A stretch of 48,484 nt of DNA from Rhodobacterales bacterium (GTDB taxonomy: Bacteria; Pseudomonadota; Alphaproteobacteria; Rhodobacterales; Rhodobacteraceae). Each line of letters opens with the position of its first letter. Position 1 is the stretch's first letter. The stretch lies in assembly GCA_009993005.1 (NCBI GenBank), contig JAACUH010000042.1, forward strand, positions 1 to 48,484. The letters run 5' to 3'. The notes beneath the pieces are model-generated. The model had not been told where the DNA came from. It worked only from the letters and a program-made list of their open reading frames with translations, and ran no database searches. Both the position numbers and the translations under genes were made by a program. Positions 32,575 through 42,194 of the stretch are shown one piece after another.

Positions 32575-35500
32575 TCAGGCCATTTCCGCGAGCCGGGCGA
32601 GGGCGGTGTCGAGCTGTGCGGCCTCGTCCTCGCGCAGGGCGAGGTTCGCTTGCGCCTCTTCGACCACCTCGGGCGGGGCGGAGGTGGCGAAATTGGGGTT
32701 GTTCAGGCGCCCGCGCAGGCCTGCGATCTCCTTGCCCAGCTTCTCGCGCGCCTTTGTCAGGCGCGTCTTTTCGCCGGCCACGTCGATGATGCCGGCAAGC
32801 GGCAGGGCAAAGGTCGCGCCCTGCGTCGGGATCGTGAGCGCGCCCTTGGGTGCGGTGAGGGCCTCGGTCGGGGCCTCGATCCGGGCAAGGCGCTGGATCA
32901 GCGCGGCGTTGCGGGCAAAGGCACCCCGCGCGGCGGCGTCTGCGTCGAGCATTACCACCGGCAGGTAGAGGCCCACCGGCACGTTCATCTGCGCGCGGGC
33001 CGAGCGGATGCCCTCGATCAGCGACAGCACCCAGGACATTTCCGCATCGGCCGCGGGGTCTGCGAGGGCGGTCGTATAGCCGGGCCAGGCGGCATGGGCG
33101 AGCAATTTGGCGCGCGGGCCGCTGGCGGTCCACAGCTCTTCGGTGATGAAGGGCATGATCGGGTGCAGCAGGATCAGGCACTGGTCGAGCACCCAGGCCA
33201 TGACCTGCTGTGTCTCGGCCTTGTGGGTCGTGTCCTCGCCCTGCAACAGCGGTTTGGAGAATTCCACATACCAGTCGCAGACCTTGCCCCAGACAAAGGC
33301 GTAGAGCGCGCTGGCCGCCTCGTTGAAGCGGTAGGCGGCGAGCGCGGCATCGACCTCCTGCAAGGTGCGGGCGGTTTCACCGATGATCCAGAGGTTGACG
33401 GGCTGGGTGGCGGCGGGGATCGCGGTGCGGTCGGTGGCTCGTTCGGCGGGCAGGCCCTCCCACGCGCCGTTCATCTCGGCGAAACGGTGCGCGTTCCACA
33501 GTTTGGTGCCAAAGTTGCGGTAGCCCTTGATCCGGTCCTCCGACAGCTTGAGCACGCCACCCAGCGCCGCCATCGCGGCATTGGTAAAGCGCAGCGCGTC
33601 GGCGCCATATTGGTCGATGATGTCGAGCGGGTCGATGACATTGCCCGTCGTCTTGGACATCTTCTTGCCCTTCTCGTCGCGCACGAGCTGGTGCAGATAG
33701 ACGGTGTGAAAGGGCACCTCGCCCACCACGGCAAGCTGCATCATCATCATCCGCGCGACCCAGAAGAACAGGATGTCCTGCCCGGTGATGAGCACATCGG
33801 TGGGGAAATATTTGCGCAGTTCCGGCGTGGGGTCGGGCCAGCCCAGCGTGCCGATCGGCCAGAGACCGGAAGAGAACCAGGTGTCGAGCACGTCGGGGTC
33901 ACGCCAGACCGGGTAGGCCAGATGCGTCGGATCGCCCGTTGTCGCATATTGCGCAAGGCTCGCGGCGAGCGCCTGGATCGCCTCGTGTTTGTCTGCAACC
34001 TCAATGACTTGCGCGGCATTGAGCGGCTGCGGCATATCCGCGATTTCCGAACGGAAGGTGGCGGCGATCCTGGCGAGGTCGGGCGCGCAGCGGTGCACCT
34101 CGCCCGCGCGCACGGCACCGTCGAGCAGCAGCGCGCCGAGATCGACCTCGTCGAGATCGCCACCGGGGCCCGCCGACAGCGCCGCGCCGATGTCGAGCCC
34201 ATACCACACCGGGATCTGGTGCCCCCACCAGAGCTGACGCGAGATGCACCAGGGCTCGATATTCTCGAGCCAGTGGAAATAGGTCTTTTCCCCGCTTTCC
34301 GGCATGATCGTGGTGCGCCCGTCGCGCACGGCGTCGAGCGCGGGGCCGACGATCTGCGCGGTATCGACGAACCACTGGTCGGTCAGCATCGGCTCGATGA
34401 CAACCTTGGAGCGGTCGCCAAAGGGCTGCATGATCGGCTTGTCCTCGACATAGGGCACGCGCTCCAGATGCTCGGCGCCGGTCTCGGGGTCGATGGATTT
34501 GACCAGTTTCGTGACCGCAAGCCCCTCGGCGGTGATCGCCGCCACCACGCGCGCGCGCGCGTCGAGCCGGTCGAGCCCGCGGTAGTCGTCGGGCACGAGG
34601 TTGATCGCGTCGATCTCGGCCTCGGACATCTGCGCGCCCTCGATGATCTTCTGCGCCAGCGCGGCGCATTCGGCATAGGGCGCGCCGTCGTCGCGCAGAT
34701 GGGCGCGGCTGTCCATCAGGCGGTAGCAGGGGATGCCCGCGCGTTTCGCCACGGCGTAGTCGTTGAAATCATGCGCGCCGGTGATCTTGACCGCGCCCGA
34801 ACCAAAGGTCGGGTCGGGGTAGTCGTCGGTGATGATCGGGATCAGGCGGCGGTGTTCCTTTGGCCCCACGGGGATCTCGCAGAGCATGCCGACGATGGGC
34901 GCATAGCGTTCGTCGGACGGGTGGACCGCGACCGCGCCATCGCCCAGCATCGTCTCGGGCCGGGTGGTCGCAATGGCGATATAGTCGCGCTCTTCGTCCA
35001 CCAGCACGCGGCCGTCTTGATCTTTTTCAACATAGCGGTAGGTGGCACCCCCCGCGAGCGGGTATTTGAAGTGCCACATGTGACCCGCGACTTCCAGATT
35101 CTCAACCTCGAGGTCGGAAATGGCGGTTTCGAAATGCGGGTCCCAGTTGACCAGTCGCTTGCCGCGATAGATCAGCCCCTTGTGATACATGTCCACAAAG
35201 ACGCGGATCACGGCGTCGTGGAAATTGCCGGCCTCGCCCGCGGGCGCGCCCGGTGCGCCGGACATGGTGAAGGCGTTGCGCGACCAGTCGCAGGAGGCGC
35301 CGAGGCGCTTGAGCTGGTCGATGATCGTGTTGCCGCTTTCGGCCTTCCACTCCCACACCTTGTCCAGAAACGCGGCGCGGCCCATCTCGCGTCGGCCCAT
35401 GTTGCCGGCGGCGGCGAGCTTGCGCTCCACGACAAGCTGCGTGGCGATGCCGGCATGGTCCTGACCGGGCTGCCACAGCGTGTCAAAGCCGCGCATCCGG

Positions 35501-35706
35501 TGCCAGCGCACGAGAATGTCCTGCAGCGTGTTGTTGAAGGCGTGGCCGACGTGCAGCGACCCCGTCACGTTGGGCGGCGGGATCATCACGCAGAAGGTGT
35601 CATCGCGCGAGGCATTGGCCCCGGCGCGAAACGCGCCTGCGGCCTCCCACATGGCAGAGATGCGGGCCTCGGCCTGTGCGGCGTCAAAGGTCTTTTCCAT
35701 CGGCAT
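32575..35706 (-). CDS. valS: Valyl-tRNA synthetase
   Basis: A 1043-residue class I synthetase. The HIGH motif is HVGH at residues 52-55, within [15 protein letters not shown]. The KMSKS motif appears as KMSKTTGN. The CP1 editing domain spans roughly 200-450, and a C-terminal coiled coil (about 975-1043) follows. Compared with E. coli ValS, about 70 extra residues lie between [11 protein letters not shown] (near 500) and [11 protein letters not shown] (near 605). ATG 35706 or 35700 may be the start. It is followed by the HisC-like gene on the same strand and preceded by a divergent or separate Lrp gene. Confidence 0.96.
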   Translation of the reverse strand: MPMEKTFDAAQAEARISAMWEAAGAFRAGANASRDDTFCVMIPPPNVTGSLHVGHAFNNTLQDILVRWHRMRGFDTLWQPGQDHAGIATQLVVERKLAAAGNMGRREMGRAAFLDKVWEWKAESGNTIIDQLKRLGASCDWSRNAFTMSGAPGAPAGEAGNFHDAVIRVFVDMYHKGLIYRGKRLVNWDPHFETAISDLEVENLEVAGHMWHFKYPLAGGATYRYVEKDQDGRVLVDEERDYIAIATTRPETMLGDGAVAVHPSDERYAPIVGMLCEIPVGPKEHRRLIPIITDDYPDPTFGSGAVKITGAHDFNDYAVAKRAGIPCYRLMDSRAHLRDDGAPYAECAALAQKIIEGAQMSEAEIDAINLVPDDYRGLDRLDARARVVAAITAEGLAVTKLVKSIDPETGAEHLERVPYVEDKPIMQPFGDRSKVVIEPMLTDQWFVDTAQIVGPALDAVRDGRTTIMPESGEKTYFHWLENIEPWCISRQLWWGHQIPVWYGLDIGAALSAGPGGDLDEVDLGALLLDGAVRAGEVHRCAPDLARIAATFRSEIADMPQPLNAAQVIEVADKHEAIQALAASLAQYATTGDPTHLAYPVWRDPDVLDTWFSSGLWPIGTLGWPDPTPELRKYFPTDVLITGQDILFFWVARMMMMQLAVVGEVPFHTVYLHQLVRDEKGKKMSKTTGNVIDPLDIIDQYGADALRFTNAAMAALGGVLKLSEDRIKGYRNFGTKLWNAHRFAEMNGAWEGLPAERATDRTAIPAATQPVNLWIIGETARTLQEVDAALAAYRFNEAASALYAFVWGKVCDWYVEFSKPLLQGEDTTHKAETQQVMAWVLDQCLILLHPIMPFITEELWTASGPRAKLLAHAAWPGYTTALADPAADAEMSWVLSLIEGIRSARAQMNVPVGLYLPVVMLDADAAARGAFARNAALIQRLARIEAPTEALTAPKGALTIPTQGATFALPLAGIIDVAGEKTRLTKAREKLGKEIAGLRGRLNNPNFATSAPPEVVEEAQANLALREDEAAQLDTALARLAEMA

Positions 35707-35777
35707 GGCGTGGTCCCCTGTGGTTGGCCTTTCGTTTAGCCGCTGGGGGGGGCGAGGAAAAGGGGGTGCGGCGGGCC

Positions 35778-36218
35778 TCAGAGCGCGCGGTCGATGCGGG
35801 TGCTCAGGTGGATCAGGGTTTCAAGCGCCTGCACCCCCTCGATCGCGCCGATCCGGTCGAGCGTGGCGTCGAGCGCGCCGGTCGAGGGGCTGCGCAGGAT
35901 GCAGCAGAGGTCCCAGCGCCCCGAGGTGGTATGCGCGCGCTCGACCTCGGTCAGGTGGCGCAGATGTGCCAGCACGGCGGACTGCGCGGCGGGGGTGATA
36001 TGGATGAGAACGGTGGCGCGGATCTCGCCCCGGCGGGCATCCTCGGACAGCTTGAGCGTGTAGCCCGCGATGGTGCCGCTGCGTTCGAGCCGGTCGAGCC
36101 GGGCCTGCACGGTGGTCCGCGCGAGGCCCAGCTTTTGCGCGAGCTTGGCCACCGGCAGGCGCGCATCGGCCGCGAGATGGGCGATGATCTGGCGGTCGGT
36201 TTCGTCGAGGTCTGTCAT
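35778..36218 (-). CDS. Lrp/AsnC-family transcriptional regulator
   Basis: A 146-residue regulator of standard length. The N-terminal helix-turn-helix is [20 protein letters not shown] and then [20 protein letters not shown]. The C-terminal RAM ligand domain includes the GRWDLCCIL region. ATG 36218 was chosen because it starts exactly at the domain; a longer frame adds 31 unlikely residues. It diverges from the decarboxylase gene across 112 bases and probably regulates it. A perfect inverted repeat overlaps its start codon. Confidence 0.88.
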   Translation of the reverse strand: MTDLDETDRQIIAHLAADARLPVAKLAQKLGLARTTVQARLDRLERSGTIAGYTLKLSEDARRGEIRATVLIHITPAAQSAVLAHLRHLTEVERAHTTSGRWDLCCILRSPSTGALDATLDRIGAIEGVQALETLIHLSTRIDRAL

Positions 36219-36226
36219 AGTGACAG
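36212..36226. promoter_or_regulatory. Inverted repeat at the Lrp start, candidate autoregulatory site
   Basis: CTGTCA-TAG-TGACAG is a perfect 6-bp inverted repeat around three bases; the CAT of the minus-strand start codon lies at 36216-36218. Lrp-type regulators often bind near their own promoters, so self-control is possible. Binding is not shown. Confidence 0.4.
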
Positions 36227-36330
36227 TCCTATCGTCGATTTGACGGAATGTTGAGTCTCTTTGTGCGATGTGCCGCGACATTATGGCGTGCAAGAAGGGT
36301 ATCATCGGCAAAACAGCAGGAGGCAGGCCG

Positions 36331-37563
36331 ATGATGCAACGCCCGGTAATGGTCGCGGACCCGGCCGCCTGGATCGCGCAGGATGACGCGCAGGCTGGCG
36401 CGCAGGATGACGCGCAGGCTGGCGCGCAGGATGACGCGCAGGCTGGCGCGCAGGCTGGCGCGCAGGATGACGGGACTGGTCATGATGAGCCCGGGCCGGA
36501 CGGGCCGGTGCTGTTCTTTTGCGCCGCGGCACTCGAGGCGCGTCACCTTGCGTTTCGGGACGGTTTCCCCGGCGACGTGACCTTTGCGGTCAAGGCCAAC
36601 CCGTCCGAGGCGGTGCTGGCGCAGCTCTGGGCGGGCGGGATGCGCGCCTTTGACGTGGCCTCGCCCGAGGAAATCGCACTGGTGCGCCGCGTCTGCCCGC
36701 GCGCGGTGCTGCATTACCACAACCCGGTCCGCAGCCGCGCCGAGATCGCGCTGGCGCGCGCGGCAGGCGTGGCAAGCTGGTCGGTCGATGAGGCGGGCGA
36801 GCTGGTGAAACTGCTGGAATGCGGCTTGCCGGCGGGCAGCGAGGTCGCGGTGCGCCTCGCGCTGCCGGTGGCGGGTGCGGCCTATGCCTTTGGCGCAAAG
36901 TTCGGGGCCGGGCCCGAGGCGGCGGTGACGCTGCTGCGGCAGGTGGCAGAGGCGGGGATGCGCCCCTCGATGACCTTCCATGTCGGCACGCAATGCACCG
37001 ACCCGGCCGCATGGGGCGCCTATATGGCCGAGGCCGCGCGCTGTGCGCAGGCGGCGGGGGTGACGCTTGACCGGCTCAACGTCGGCGGCGGTTTTCCCGG
37101 CGGGCGCGATGGCGGGCCGGTCGATCACGCGCCGATCTTTGCCGCGATCAGGGCGGGGCTGGCGGGGTTTGCCCAGCCGCTTGCGCTGGTCTGCGAGCCG
37201 GGGCGCGGGCTGGTCGCCGACGCCTTTGCCTATGGCGTGCAGGTCAAATCGCGCCGCGCGGGGCGGGTCTATCTGACCGATGGCATTTATGGCGGTCTGG
37301 TCGAAGCGGGGCAGATCGGCGCCGGGGCCTTTGTCGTGCGGGGGCCTGACGGGCAGGTCAGGGCCGGTGAGACGGCCGCGTTCACCGTCTTTGGGCCAAC
37401 CTGCGACAGCCTTGACCGGCTGCCCGGCGAGGTCGCGCTGCCCGTGACGCTGGCCGAGGGCGACTGGCTGATCTTTGCCGCGATGGGGGCCTATGTGCAG
37501 GGCATGTCGAGCCGGTTCAACGGCTATGGCGACTGGCGGCAGGTGGCGGTGGCGGCGCTCTGA
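36331..37563 (+). CDS. PLP-dependent (fold III) decarboxylase, ornithine decarboxylase type
   Basis: A 410-residue alanine-racemase-fold decarboxylase. The PLP lysine is Lys88 in FAVKANP. HVGTQC, LNVGGGFPGG and the catalytic Cys motif FGPTCDSLD agree with ornithine/lysine decarboxylases that make putrescine or cadaverine. GGAGG lies seven bases upstream of ATG 36331. Residues 18-47 are a low-complexity DDAQAGAQ repeat that is absent from the usual family N-terminus. The adjacent divergent Lrp gene is a likely regulator. Diaminopimelate decarboxylase is less likely because of the HVGTQC and CDSLD signatures. Confidence 0.85.
   Translation: MMQRPVMVADPAAWIAQDDAQAGAQDDAQAGAQDDAQAGAQAGAQDDGTGHDEPGPDGPVLFFCAAALEARHLAFRDGFPGDVTFAVKANPSEAVLAQLWAGGMRAFDVASPEEIALVRRVCPRAVLHYHNPVRSRAEIALARAAGVASWSVDEAGELVKLLECGLPAGSEVAVRLALPVAGAAYAFGAKFGAGPEAAVTLLRQVAEAGMRPSMTFHVGTQCTDPAAWGAYMAEAARCAQAAGVTLDRLNVGGGFPGGRDGGPVDHAPIFAAIRAGLAGFAQPLALVCEPGRGLVADAFAYGVQVKSRRAGRVYLTDGIYGGLVEAGQIGAGAFVVRGPDGQVRAGETAAFTVFGPTCDSLDRLPGEVALPVTLAEGDWLIFAAMGAYVQGMSSRFNGYGDWRQVAVAAL
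36382..36465 (+). repeat. 24-nt tandem repeat inside the decarboxylase gene
   Basis: Three 24-base units (36382-36453) encode DDAQAGAQ, and then a 12-base half unit (36454-36465) encodes AGAQ. All lengths are multiples of three and keep the frame. The sequence is acidic and Ala/Gln-rich. Confidence 0.9.
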
Positions 37564-37691
37564 CCCGGCGCCGGCGCGCGCGGCGCGCTCTCGCGGCCCG
37601 GGCCCGGGATGGTTCTGGACAGGACCGCGCGGCGGGTTAGGATGGCCCCTGTGTGGCGGCGGGGAGAGCGGTTTGGGACTGGCATGGCGTC

Positions 37692-38765
37692 ATGGGCCGC
37701 GAGAGCGGGGGGCCTCGGGTGGCGCTGCGTGACTGGGTTCTGGGTCTGCTCGACAGACGGCCGCGGGCAGAGGAAAGTCCGCTCCGGACCCGGGGGCCGG
37801 CAACCCATGTGATCATCCTCGACGGCACGATGTCCTCGCTCGCGCCCGGGCGCGAGACCAATGCCGGCATCCTGTTCAAGCTGTTGTGCGAGAGCGGGCG
37901 GCGGGCCAACCTGAGCGTCTATTACGAGGCGGGCATCCAGTGGCGCGACTGGAAGGGGACGCTCGATGTGATGACCGGCACGGGGATCAACCGCCAGATC
38001 GAGCGGGCCTATGGCGTGCTCGCCTCGCGCTACCGCCCCGGCGACAGGATCATGCTGGTGGGCTATTCGCGTGGGGCCTATGCGGTGCGGTCGCTTGCGG
38101 GCGTGGTCGAAGTTGTCGGGCTGGTGCGCGCCGATCAGGCGACCGAGCGGGCGGTGCGCACGGCCTATCGCCACTATCGGCTGGGCGGGCGCAGCAAGGC
38201 ACTGGCGGCGTTCCGCGCGATCCATTGCCACGCCGCGGCGGAGATCGAGGCGGTGGCGGTCTGGGACACGGTCAAGGCGCTGGGCCTGCGGCTGCCGATC
38301 CTGTGGCGCTGGGCCGAGGCGCAGCATGCGTTTCATAACCATGCGTTGGGGCGGCATGTGCGGCACGGCTTCCATGCGCTGGCGCTGGACGAGCGGCGCG
38401 AGGCCTATGCGCCGGTGCTCTGGGACTGTCCGCCCGACTGGGCAGGGCATATGGAGCAGGTCTGGTTTCGCGGCACCCATGGCGATGTGGGCGGGCAGGT
38501 GGGGGAGTTTCCGGCGGCGCGGCCACTGGCCAATATCGCGCTGGTCTGGATGCTCGAGCGGCTGGAGGGGTGCGGTCTGATGCTGCCCGAGGGCTGGCGC
38601 GGGCGGTTTCCCTGCGATGCGCAGGCGCCGTCGGTGGGGTCATGGCGCGGCTGGGGCAAGCTCTTTTTGTCGCGTCGCCGGCGGATCGTGGGCCGCGACC
38701 GGTCAGAGCGGGTGCATCCCAGCGTGGCCAGGGATGCGCCGGTGCGCAGAGTTCTCCAGAATTGA
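37692..38765 (+). CDS. DUF2235 alpha/beta hydrolase (Tle1-like)
   Basis: A 357-residue hydrolase. DUF2235 motifs are VIILDGTMSSL near residue 42, the nucleophile GYSRGAYAVRSLAG near residue 125, and the His region WFRGTHGDVGG near residue 260. Relatives include type VI lipase effectors (Tle1) and cytoplasmic or membrane-linked hydrolases. No signal peptide and no T6SS gene is seen here, so an effector role is not supported. ATG 37692 is chosen over GTG 37653; neither has a good ribosome site. It precedes the converging capsule gene kpsC. Confidence 0.78.
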   Translation: MGRESGGPRVALRDWVLGLLDRRPRAEESPLRTRGPATHVIILDGTMSSLAPGRETNAGILFKLLCESGRRANLSVYYEAGIQWRDWKGTLDVMTGTGINRQIERAYGVLASRYRPGDRIMLVGYSRGAYAVRSLAGVVEVVGLVRADQATERAVRTAYRHYRLGGRSKALAAFRAIHCHAAAEIEAVAVWDTVKALGLRLPILWRWAEAQHAFHNHALGRHVRHGFHALALDERREAYAPVLWDCPPDWAGHMEQVWFRGTHGDVGGQVGEFPAARPLANIALVWMLERLEGCGLMLPEGWRGRFPCDAQAPSVGSWRGWGKLFLSRRRRIVGRDRSERVHPSVARDAPVRRVLQN

Positions 38766-38799
38766 CGCGCCTGCGGCGCGACTGTCTTTTTGTCGGTTT

Positions 38800-38836
38800 G
38801 CCTCCGGCGGGGATATTTCCGGCAAGATGAAGCCGG
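38800..38836 (+). repeat. Dispersed gene-end element, CCTCCGGCGGGGATATTT type
   Basis: GCCTCCGGCGGGGATATTTC and then CGGCAAGATGAAGCCGG. It lies 35 bases after the DUF2235 stop, runs with it, and ends at the stop of the converging kpsC. Confidence 0.65.
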
Positions 38837-38848
38837 GGCGGAGCGCTG

Positions 38849-40882
38849 TCACCGCCACCAGGTGGCACGGCTGGCAAAGGCGCCCTGCAGTTTGGCGAGC
38901 AGGCGGTTGCCGGGACCGGGGCGGGGGATGGTGCCGGTGGCCAGGCGGTCCAGGATGACTTCGGGCGGGCAGGGGCGGCGGGTGAGCGGGTCGTGGTAGC
39001 GCGGATAGGCGACGAGTGTCGCATGGACCAGCGCGGTGAGGTCGGGGCGGGCGCTGCGGCGCGGCAGGGGCGGACCGAGGTCGGTCGTCAGGCCCCAGCC
39101 GGCGTAGAAGGGCTGGCCGGTGCAGGTGACGGGCAATCCGCGCAGGAGCGCCTCGAAGCCCAGCGCCGATGTCATGGTCCAGACCGCATCAGCGGCGGCG
39201 AGAGCGGCCACGGCATCGGTCCGGGTGAGCACGGCATCGGCGAGGCTTGCCGCATCGGGCACCGCGCCGGGGCGCAGGCCGGCCTCCACATCGGGGTGGG
39301 GTTTGTAGAGGATCACGGCATCGGGATGCGCGGCGCGGGCGGCTCGCAGCAGCGCAAGGTTGGTGGCGATGGCGCCTGCGCCGTGGCGGATCGAGGCGTC
39401 GTCCTCGACCTGACCCGGCACGAGGAGGCGCAGGCCTGCGGGCAGGTCGGCGGGCAGGGGGGCGCCGCCGAGATTGTATTTGGTGATGCCGGCAGCGATC
39501 AGCCGGGCGCGCAGCGCCTCGGCCCGGGCGCGCGCGTCGGTGGGCAGGTCGCAGGCGGCGGCGATGAGGCGTTCGAGCCTGCTTTCGCGGCTGGGGTCAT
39601 AATAGATGCCGAGGTCGTCGAGCACGAGGCTGAGCGGCGGCACGAGGTCGGCGCCGAGGCCGCGTGAGCGCAGGAAGCCGTCCTCGACGCGCACAGCACC
39701 TGCGGCGTCGAGCGCGGGGGTGGATTTGCCGGCCCAGACCATCAGGCGGCGGCCCTCTTGCCGGGCGATGGCGCGCGCGGGCGGGTCGGCAAAGGCCATG
39801 CGGCGCTGCGCCCCGAACATCTGTTGCAGGGGGGCGCGTTTCCACAGGCGCATGCCGGTGGCGACCCAGCCGCGCTGGTCCTCGCGCCAGGCGCGGGTTT
39901 CGGCCTCGAGCGTGGCCAGCGCCGTCTCGAGTTCGCAGAGGCGGTCATGATAGGGGTCATACCAGTGCGGTGCGAGGATCATCGCGGCGGCGAAAAGCTG
40001 CGGCGCGGTGAGGGTGCGGGCGCGCCGGGGCAGGGGCGCGCGGTCGTCGCTCAGCCCCCAGCCGGCGTAGAAGGGTTGCCCCAGCACCACGGGCCGGTGG
40101 CCCGCCAGGATCGCCTCGAACCCCAGTTGCGAGGAGAGCGTATAGACCGCGCGCGCGCCCGCCAGCAGGCGGTGCGGCGACACCGCGCTGTCGCAGAGCG
40201 TGATGCCGGGGGCGGCGTCGGCGGGGCCGAAATGGCCGGGGCGCAGGCCGGCGCGCGTCTCGGGGTGGGTCTTGATCACCACCGGCGCATCCGGGTGTTC
40301 GGCCTGCGCCAGCGCCAGCATGGCGCGGAAGGCCGCGGCGTCGCCGCCGCTGGCACGGACAGAGGCATCGCCTGTGGTCTGGTCGATCACCAGCACATAG
40401 CCCGGTGCGGGCACCGGCGCGTCGGGGTCGAAGGCGGTGTATTTCGACAGATGCCCTGCGGCAATGCGTGCCATCGCGGCCTGTGCCCGCGCCAGCAGCG
40501 CGGGGTCGTCGAGCGGATGGGTGGCCAGCAGCACCTCGAGGTCGCAGGGCCGGGCAGGGTCGAAATGCACCCCCCGCGTGTCGAGCAGGAGGCCCAGCGG
40601 CGGCGCGCCGGTGCGGCCGGGCAGGACCGAGCGCAGAAAGGCATCCTCGACCCGCAGCAGCGGCGCGCCGCGCCGCGCCGCGACGCGCAGGCCGCGTGGG
40701 CTGGTGGGGCTCGCGCCCCAGACGCCGACCATGTCGCCTGCGGCCGGCGCGCCCAGCCGGATGTCATAGCCCGCCAGTTGCAGGATCCGCCGCACCCGGC
40801 GCTGGGTCAGAAAACCGCCGTTGTAGACGTAGAGACGCCGCAGGGTTTCTCCCGCGGCGCGCTCTGGCTGCTGCCGGACCAC
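38849..40882 (-). CDS. kpsC: Capsule polysaccharide Kdo-linker transferase KpsC
   Basis: A 677-residue cytoplasmic enzyme that builds the poly-Kdo linker of group 2 type capsules with KpsS. It is internally duplicated: each half has VEDAFLRS/VEDGFLRSRGLGADLVPP, a Lys-His-Pro segment (VIKTHPETRAGLRPG; LYKPHPDVEAGLRPG) and GQPFYAGWGL. The two halves match the two transferase modules of KpsC. The start is GTG 40882, eight bases after the stop of the export lipoprotein gene, so they share a transcript. The order here is kpsS, export lipoprotein, kpsC. Confidence 0.92.
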   Translation of the reverse strand: MVRQQPERAAGETLRRLYVYNGGFLTQRRVRRILQLAGYDIRLGAPAAGDMVGVWGASPTSPRGLRVAARRGAPLLRVEDAFLRSVLPGRTGAPPLGLLLDTRGVHFDPARPCDLEVLLATHPLDDPALLARAQAAMARIAAGHLSKYTAFDPDAPVPAPGYVLVIDQTTGDASVRASGGDAAAFRAMLALAQAEHPDAPVVIKTHPETRAGLRPGHFGPADAAPGITLCDSAVSPHRLLAGARAVYTLSSQLGFEAILAGHRPVVLGQPFYAGWGLSDDRAPLPRRARTLTAPQLFAAAMILAPHWYDPYHDRLCELETALATLEAETRAWREDQRGWVATGMRLWKRAPLQQMFGAQRRMAFADPPARAIARQEGRRLMVWAGKSTPALDAAGAVRVEDGFLRSRGLGADLVPPLSLVLDDLGIYYDPSRESRLERLIAAACDLPTDARARAEALRARLIAAGITKYNLGGAPLPADLPAGLRLLVPGQVEDDASIRHGAGAIATNLALLRAARAAHPDAVILYKPHPDVEAGLRPGAVPDAASLADAVLTRTDAVAALAAADAVWTMTSALGFEALLRGLPVTCTGQPFYAGWGLTTDLGPPLPRRSARPDLTALVHATLVAYPRYHDPLTRRPCPPEVILDRLATGTIPRPGPGNRLLAKLQGAFASRATWWR

Positions 40883-40890
40883 AGGGTGCC

Positions 40891-42027
40891 TCAGGGGCCG
40901 TTCGCGATGGTCGAGGCGGTGCCCACGGCCCCCAGCGTGCCGGTGATCGCGGCGATGGTCTTGTTGAACTGCACGAACGGCGCCTCGGTCACATAGACGG
41001 TGTCGCCGTCGCGGATCGCAAAGTCGCGCGCCATGAACATGCCGTTGGGCCGCGTGAGGTCGAGCACATAGACCACGCGCTGCGTGCCCACGAGGTCGTC
41101 GCGCCCGACAAGCTGGCGGGCGATGGCCTCGGGTTCGTTGCGGAACACGAAGACGCCGGTGGGATCGGCGGCGGCGGTGGACAGCCCGCCCACGGTGGCA
41201 ATCGCCTCGATCGCCGAGACGGTCTGGCTGTCAAAGGGCACGCGGTTCTGCGTGCCGGTGGCGCCCAGCACGGTGAATGTGCGGCGGTCCTCTTCGACCA
41301 CGATACGGTCCCCGCCGCGCAGCGCGATGTCATGCGCGGGATGGGCATAAAGGTCCTGATACCAGATCGTGCCGGTATGGTTGCCGCGCACGACCGTGAC
41401 CTGCGCGATCTCGGGGCGGATCGCCACGCCACCTGCACGCGCGAGCATCGCGGTCAGCGTGCGGGTGGGCCGCTCGATCGCATAGACCCCCTGCGCGCCC
41501 ACGCCGCCCAGCACCGACACGGTGGTGCCGTCACCGGCAAGCCGGCGCACCTGCACTTGTGGGTCGGGCGTCTGCTCCTCGAGCTTTTCCGCAATCAGCC
41601 GGCGGATCGCCTCGGGCGAATTGCCCGATGCGCGGATGCGGCCCGCATAGGGCACAAAGATGAAGCCCGCGCCATCGACCTGCACCTCTTCGAGCACGGT
41701 CGCGTTCTGCCCGGCAGGCACCAGGAGGCCGTCATCGACGTTTTCCCAGATCGTAAGGCCGAGGATGTCGCCCGGCTGGATCGTGTCGGACCCGAGCACG
41801 CCCGCGCCTTCGAAACCCGCCGAAAAGCCCAGCGCCGGCGTCACACCCGCGATCCGGTTGATCCGGTCATCGACGGTGAGGATAAAGGCGTCGCCCTCCT
41901 GCATGACCGATCCGGCAAAGATCTCGCTCCGGTTCGGGCCAGGGCGCGGCAAGCCGCAGGAGGCCAGGATGGCCAGCGCCGCAACAGCGGCCACACCTCG
42001 GGCGAGGCGCAAACTCATGGGTGTCAC
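40891..42027 (-). CDS. Outer-membrane polysaccharide export lipoprotein (Wza/KpsD type)
   Basis: A 378-residue lipoprotein. The signal peptide ends in the lipobox ILASC with Cys24. A Poly_export domain follows (IQPGDILGLTIWENVDDG), with SLBB-type regions (VSVLGGVGAQGVYAIERP; TVLGATGTQNRVPF) after it. It should form the channel that carries capsule through the outer membrane. GTG 42027 is preferred because GAGGAG lies eight bases upstream; ATG 42018 is the alternative. It is placed between kpsS and kpsC. No KpsE/M/T genes are in view, so the inner-membrane part is elsewhere. Confidence 0.88.
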   Translation of the reverse strand: MTPMSLRLARGVAAVAALAILASCGLPRPGPNRSEIFAGSVMQEGDAFILTVDDRINRIAGVTPALGFSAGFEGAGVLGSDTIQPGDILGLTIWENVDDGLLVPAGQNATVLEEVQVDGAGFIFVPYAGRIRASGNSPEAIRRLIAEKLEEQTPDPQVQVRRLAGDGTTVSVLGGVGAQGVYAIERPTRTLTAMLARAGGVAIRPEIAQVTVVRGNHTGTIWYQDLYAHPAHDIALRGGDRIVVEEDRRTFTVLGATGTQNRVPFDSQTVSAIEAIATVGGLSTAAADPTGVFVFRNEPEAIARQLVGRDDLVGTQRVVYVLDLTRPNGMFMARDFAIRDGDTVYVTEAPFVQFNKTIAAITGTLGAVGTASTIANGP

Positions 42028-42194
42028 TGCTCGGTCTCCTCGACCTGTTTTTATCTGCCTCGACGTATTCTTGTACGTTTTGATGCAATCTACCGGAATC
42101 CGTGTGCAAAAGCCAGCGCTGCGCACCGGCAGGCCCGCCCGACTGTTGCGCGCCTGCCGCGCCCGCCCTGCGATGCCATAGATGTGGTGCGCGG

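Noticed and set aside
32479-35739. Open frame of 1086 codons on the plus strand
   Set aside because: It is antisense to valS, which has all synthetase motifs. The translation is rich in Arg, Gly, His and Asp without domain motifs, typical of the antisense frame of a high-GC gene.
37692-38765. Type VI secretion lipase effector
   Set aside because: The DUF2235 fold fits Tle1, but no vgrG, PAAR, immunity or T6SS gene is near, so the effector role was not claimed.
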